A stretch of 13,301 nt of DNA, taken from positions 1 to 13,301 of the forward strand of contig JAABOA010000546.1 in the NCBI GenBank assembly GCA_015680635.1, read 5' to 3'. Positions 8,971-13,301 of this stretch are shown here, one piece after another; within the stretch, counting starts at the first letter, position 1, and each line of letters opens with the position of its first letter. Origin of the DNA: Lunasporangiospora selenospora. Taxonomy: Eukaryota; Mortierellomycota; Mortierellomycetes; Mortierellales; Mortierellaceae. Below the pieces are notes generated by a model. The model did no database searches. It worked only from the letters and a program-made list of their open reading frames with translations, and was not told the origin of the DNA. The position numbers and the translations under genes were made by a program.

Positions 8971-10532
8971 ATGGATAGTCGACAATCGCAACAACAGTCT
9001 AGACAACGAAAACGAAAGCATGACGACGTTGATGATACGAGCAGTGGCGATCAAGACGGCACAGCCTCCTCTTCAGATGCGGACGCTGGCTTCAAAAGAG
9101 CCTTGGTTTCACCTATTGCAGCAGGGTCAGAAACCGTGCAAGGGAACGATTTCGGCAATGCTATAGGAAACCTAGAGATCCTTGCCAGCAGCCTAAGTTC
9201 GGATGGCCTTGCGGCGGCGGCAGCGGCGGCCGCTGCGGCCGCTGCTGTAGCCTCATCCCCTGTCGCCAGTACCTCTGTCGCCAGTACCTCTGTCGCCGCG
9301 GCCAACAGCAACAACAATAGCACTGAGACCAATCATCATGATAACAATGCCCATCATGGAGGCAGTGGCGATCACGACAGTTTGTCCAAACCACTGGATA
9401 TAAAGCATGGCTCGATCTCTGACCTCACTTTGAACCACGAAACATCATCCTCGGCCTTGAGCTCAGCAATGACAACAATGGCAGATCTTTTGGCGAGTGC
9501 TGGAGAGAGAATCGCTATTTCAGGGCACCATGACCACGATAGAGTCGACCCCTCAGGTCAAGACCACTCACAGAGCCAACATCAACATCATCATCGGCAA
9601 CACTCGGACCATAATCAGCAACACCATGAGCACTCCCTTCACTCCAAGGCCGAGGAGCAGTCGCAGGAGCATCAAAATCACTCACCGCAAAGTCAGCATC
9701 GTCGACCACATGAGCCGACTAGTGGAGATCTCCAAAGGGTGAGCGAGGAGGTCCTCCGGATGCAGGAACATCTACAGCAGCAGATTCCGCTAGATGGTAG
9801 TGGATCCCGACTGACGCGTGAGCAGATTATGGAATCGATGACTGGAATCACCAAGATGCAGATGTTGATCGAGGAGAGTCTGAAGGGTAATATACCCACG
9901 GCCACGAGTGCCGTGACCTCTAGCACGTCCATGACTACGACTACAACAGTTGCAGCTCCCGGCTCCTCGAGTGGCACCGCAGATGCGGAACAGGCTCATT
10001 TGGATCACCATCGACAGCAACAACAGCATGACTTGAACGCAGCGACAGCTGCAGCCACGACTGTGCTAATGAACCTGGGTGACCCATCGATTCTTGCAAC
10101 GCTCAAACCAACACTGAACCTCTCGAGCTCTCCACAAGTAGACTCGCCTGTCTCGGTGAATGTTGCAGGACCCGATGCCCACGAAACGGACATTAGTCCC
10201 CAAACGGCCCCAGCAACAAGGAGGAGAGGGCGAGGTGCCGGACAAAGCTCAAGAAAAAACAATAATGTTGGTGGAGGTGCTGGTAGTGGTGATGGTAGCG
10301 CAGGCCGAGCTGGAACTAACGGAGGAGAGGTTGGTGACGCGAATGATGATTTAGGCAGTATTCATGGAAATGTGGCTGCCGGTGGTGACGACGGAACCGC
10401 GGGCTCTTCTCGGATGAAGGATGAATCGATGAATGTCGGCAATGTTGTGGCAACAACGAGTGATAACCCTCTGCATACCAAATGGCTCATGGCCACAGCA
10501 TTGAAAGAAAAAGGTATCCAAGGATGGAGAAG

Positions 10533-10591
<59 letters not shown>

Positions 10592-13301
10592 GAAGGAAGA
10601 GCGATGGAAACTTGTGGATTTTATTTTTTATTTTTTTATACTGACACGTTTTCATTTTATATTTGATAGGCATCCCATATCGTACAGGAACATTTAGTTC
10701 GCATGAAGATGAGTTAATTCGACAGACGATCCGAGATTATGTCAAGCGTAACAATATGGCGGAGGATGCTATCCAACGCTGGTTCGAGAATGGAAATGGT
10801 CGCGGGCGATTCGAAAAGAATGATTTGAAGGCACTCTGGGTCGAGATTGGTAAGGAACCCCCCCCCCCTGTACTACCCACCCTGAGCCTGCCTTTATTTG
10901 ATATGCTCTCTTGAACTGAATACTGAAATATTACTATCTCTATCCAACTGGGTACACTCTCTTCTAATCTAGCTGTACGATTACAAACAAGACCTCTTTT
11001 AAACATTTATTTGCATGTGCGTCGAATGTTCCATCCCCAGAACAATGTCGGAGCATGGAGCAAAGAGGACGACCAAAAGCTGATTGAGCTCTATGCAAAA
11101 CACAAGGCTCAATGGACAACCATCGGTAACGAATTGGGACGGATGGCAGACAGCTGTCGTGACCGGTACCGAAATCACCTCAAGGACCAAAGCACAATGA
11201 TCACTGGGCCGTGGCAGCCCCATGAAGATGAAAAGCTGTTGACCATCATGCAGGAGCTGGCTATCCAACAGGGCAAAGCATCGATTCTAGACTCGAGCCC
11301 AATGTGGACGTTAATTTCGGAACGGATGGGAGGTACGAGAACGAGACATCAGTGCCGGCATCGGTATTCGCAAACGTTACAGCCTCGACTGGAACGAGGT
11401 GAATGGACAGGACCAAGCTCTGCTGCCGCCGCTGCCGCCGCTGCCGTGGCAGCGAACGCATCCTCGGCGGCGGCGGCGGCGGCAAAGCAACAGCACCAGC
11501 CCCTGAATGCTTCTCAGACACAACAGTCGCAACAACAGGCACAGCTTCAGCTCCACAGTAACATTGGGCTGGACCTCGCATCCCCAGGGCATGACCATAG
11601 CAAGACGCCTGCTGATCAGGATGTGTTGATTCTCGCTGCTGCTCTTCATGGTGTACTTCCAAATGCCGATAACAACAACATTCTATGGCCTCAGCCATTG
11701 ACAGCTCCTGATATGCAAGGTACCGATACCAGTCTCCACGGCAGTGGCACAAGCGCCGGACCTGATAGCAGTGTCCATGGTAACAGCAACAATGGAGGAA
11801 CTGGTCCGGGAACTGGTGTTGCTCAGTCAAGTCTCTCGCCCGTATCCGATGTGGTCCATGATACGGAGGATCCCTTCCCTACTTCTGCATTTGCTGCGTC
11901 GATTCCGATCCCAGCCATGGTCCCCAAGGCACCCAAAGGCCCGATCCGCCGCCGTGGCGGACTGCAACAACAACTGGATGTACTCAAGATGATTCTCGAA
12001 TCGGGCGTGACTGACCATACAGAAATCCATTGGGCAGAGATTGCACAGCAATTGCGCGACCGTGTCCAGGAGAGCAATGCTATTCAGCTTGCCAAGATCA
12101 TCCAGTCGCATGATCAGCTAGACTCGAAGAAGCAGCAACATCAGCAGGATGGTGATAGTTCTGCTGCTGCTGCTGCTGCTGCCGCGGCAGCTATGGCGGC
12201 CGCTGTCGCAGCAGCCCAATCAGAAGCCGTGGCAAGTTTGCAACGAATTCCGGCCGCGAACCAAATCGCTAGAACATTCATGTCCTCACGCTGCAAGACA
12301 CCTGGGTACCGGCAGATGAGCCTACGACAGGTGGTACTGATCATGATGAAGGATGTTGAACGCAGGATCAACCGTCGTGGTGGAGCAGCAGCAGCGGCAA
12401 TGGCACAGGCGCAGGCGCAGGAGCAGGCACAAGCCCAAGCTTCTGGTGGATCGGGGGTGGGCCACCCTGGATTGGGGACGTCCTTGCCAACGTCTGGGGC
12501 TGAGGAGTCATCTGCTGCGGTTCACCAAGCTCACCAAGCGAACGGCAGTATTGTCGAAGGAGACGTACATGGTCATCATGTACTCCTCAACTCAAGCATG
12601 TCTATGGCGGCTCTGGTGATGCAACAACAGATCCAAGACGTTGCTCAACAGGCTGCTCTTGCAGCCTTGTCGGCTCAGTTCCCATTCTTGCAACAGTATG
12701 AACAGAACCAACACCATCATCATCACCATCACCACCACCAGCACCAGCACCCATCCCAGGATGGACACCATCTTCACTCACATTCGACTCAGGCATCTTT
12801 GTCTCAAACGGCTATCGACGATTCTTCGGTGCATACGACCAGCGGAGCGCCTTCCTCCTTGATCCCCGACTCGACCTCGTCCATGTACCCACACCCTTCT
12901 CAGGCATCCCATTCGCAGCATCCATCTCAGCAGCAACCGTCGTCAACTCTGCATATGCACTCGAACCAGGCATTCTTGGGCTTGTCGCTGACTGTGGAGC
13001 AACAGGCACAACATCAACAAGAGCTTCAATTGCAGCAGCACAACCGCGATCTTGCCGAGCAAATGTTGAACGTTGCATTGACCAACTCGGACATGAGTCT
13101 TTTCTCGTTGCACTTTTCTTCGTCGTCGTTCTCTTCGACCGTCGCCTCGTCGATCCCCAACACGACGGGCATGTCGGCTGCGGCAATGACGGCAGGAGTC
13201 ATGACAGGTGGTCATGGAGAGCCGATCGGTTCGACAGGTGTGGAGGGGTTGTCCTCGACCAGGACTCAGGAACGCGTTGCCAGACGAATCTTGAATGCAC
13301 T
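8971..13301 (+). CDS. Reb1/TTF1/DMTF1-type Myb DNA-binding protein, 3' end missing
   Basis: Exons 8971-10513, 10670-10849 and 10973 to the edge give 1350 residues with no stop, so the C-terminus lies outside the window. Three Myb/SANT repeats sit at about 521-605 (GTFSSHEDE, then RPLLNIYLHVRRMFHP), 601-649 (GAWSKEDD, WTTIGNELGRMADSCRDRYRNH) and 653-713 (GPWQPHEDEKLL, MWTLISERMGGTRTRHQCRHRY). This order, with a long first repeat and the W..ISE.M..R...QC.Y pattern, is that of Reb1, TTF1 and DMTF1. Family members terminate RNA polymerase I, pause replication at rDNA and act as general regulatory factors; the exact role here is inferred. The N-terminal 514 residues are disordered, with a basic RQRKRK at 11-16, an RRRGRG patch at 417-422, and Ala, His and Gln runs. 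The start at 8971 is the first ATG after 500 ATG-free bases. A possible extra SANT-like segment lies at about 905-1030. Confidence 0.88.
9211..9246 (+). repeat. Alanine-12 tract in the Myb protein
   Basis: Twelve consecutive Ala codons (residues 81-92) use mixed GCG/GCA/GCC/GCT. The codon mix argues for kept protein composition rather than a recent single-codon expansion. Confidence 0.9.
9261..9297 (+). repeat. 15-bp in-frame tandem repeat
   Basis: TGTCGCCAGTACCTC occurs at 9261-9275 and 9276-9290, with a partial third copy to 9297, encoding the repeated pentapeptide VASTS. The two full copies are identical at the DNA level, so this is probably a recent duplication. Confidence 0.88.
10514..10669 (+). 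other. Myb-gene intron 1
   Basis: The donor is GTATCC and the acceptor TTGATAG, 156 bases. It splits a glycine codon (G|GC) just before the first Myb repeat. ACTGACA at about 10640 is a plausible branch site. It contains the TTA microsatellite. Confidence 0.82.
10537..10590. repeat. (TTA)18 microsatellite inside intron 1
   Basis: Eighteen uninterrupted TTA units start 23 bases after the splice donor and end about 80 bases before the acceptor. Their purity suggests an actively slipping, length-variable repeat. In the frame of exon 1 each unit is a leucine codon and the next codon is TGA. Confidence 0.97.
10850..10972 (+). other. Myb-gene intron 2
   Basis: The donor is GTAAGG and the acceptor AATCTAG, 123 bases. 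It splits an alanine codon (G|CT) within the first Myb repeat (LWVEI-AVRLQTRP). A run of ten C residues follows the donor closely (about 10858-10867). Confidence 0.87.
11422..11484 (+). repeat. Paired alanine tracts after the Myb repeats
   Basis: Eight Ala codons at 11422-11445 and six at 11467-11484 (five GCG then GCA) are separated by a short VAANASS linker. They come soon after the third Myb repeat and are followed by a Gln-rich stretch. Confidence 0.85.
12163..12219 (+). repeat. Alanine-rich insert with (GCT)6
   Basis: Ten Ala codons at residues 972-981 begin with six identical GCT triplets, then continue as AAA and AAA blocks around Met and Val. This insert separates the two halves of the candidate SANT-like segment. 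Confidence 0.85.
12712..12738 (+). repeat. Histidine-9 tract
   Basis: Nine consecutive His codons (mixed CAC/CAT, residues 1155-1163) are followed by alternating Gln and His. The tract sits in the disordered C-terminal half of the Myb protein. Confidence 0.88.

Noticed and set aside
11261-11830. 189-codon minus-strand ORF opposite the third Myb exon
   Set aside because: It runs opposite a continuous, conserved + strand exon with clear Myb repeats.

Overview
The window is a piece of a filamentous-fungus chromosome. It carries four protein genes, all on the + strand and all interrupted by short GT-AG introns (107 to 466 bp, seven in total). The organism call rests on a velvet-family regulator, which is a fungal protein family, on the intron style, on C/T-rich leaders before three of the genes, and on AATAAA signals after the genes. 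The long His/Ser/Pro-, Ala- and Gln-rich disordered tails recall early-diverging fungi such as Mortierella-type Mucoromycota. That placement is inference; no rRNA or other taxonomic marker is present.

Layout. 1-1622: gene-free upstream region with a 31-bp tandem repeat at its left end and a 400-base polypyrimidine leader with one 4-codon uORF. 1623-3515: velvet-domain regulator (three exons, 517 aa, VosA/VelB-like) with a His-rich tail. 3516-4124: 3' region with tandem AATAAA signals and a (TC)28 microsatellite, then the promoter of the next gene (CCAAT-N9-CCACA and a TATA box). 4125-5992: ER-lumenal TPR/J-domain co-chaperone of the DNAJC3/p58IPK type (four exons, 512 aa). 5993-6511: short intergenic region. 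6512-7583: cytosolic 40S ribosomal protein uS7 (RPS5; two exons, 201 aa). 7584-8970: gene-free stretch. 8971 to the window end: a large Myb protein of the Reb1/TTF1/DMTF1 type (three exons visible, at least 1350 aa), cut off by the right edge.

The four genes do not form a pathway. They are independent monocistronic units in tandem: a developmental regulator, an ER protein-folding factor, a ribosomal protein and a probable general regulatory or rDNA-terminator factor. I found no cassette-like novel system, mobile element, CRISPR array, tRNA or rRNA. The points most worth a second look are: an ER-stress-element-like site in the DNAJC3 promoter; a (TTA)18 repeat inside the first Myb-gene intron that would give an 18-leucine tail if the intron were retained; a possible extra, split SANT/Myb-like repeat in the Myb protein; and the lone uORF in the velvet leader.
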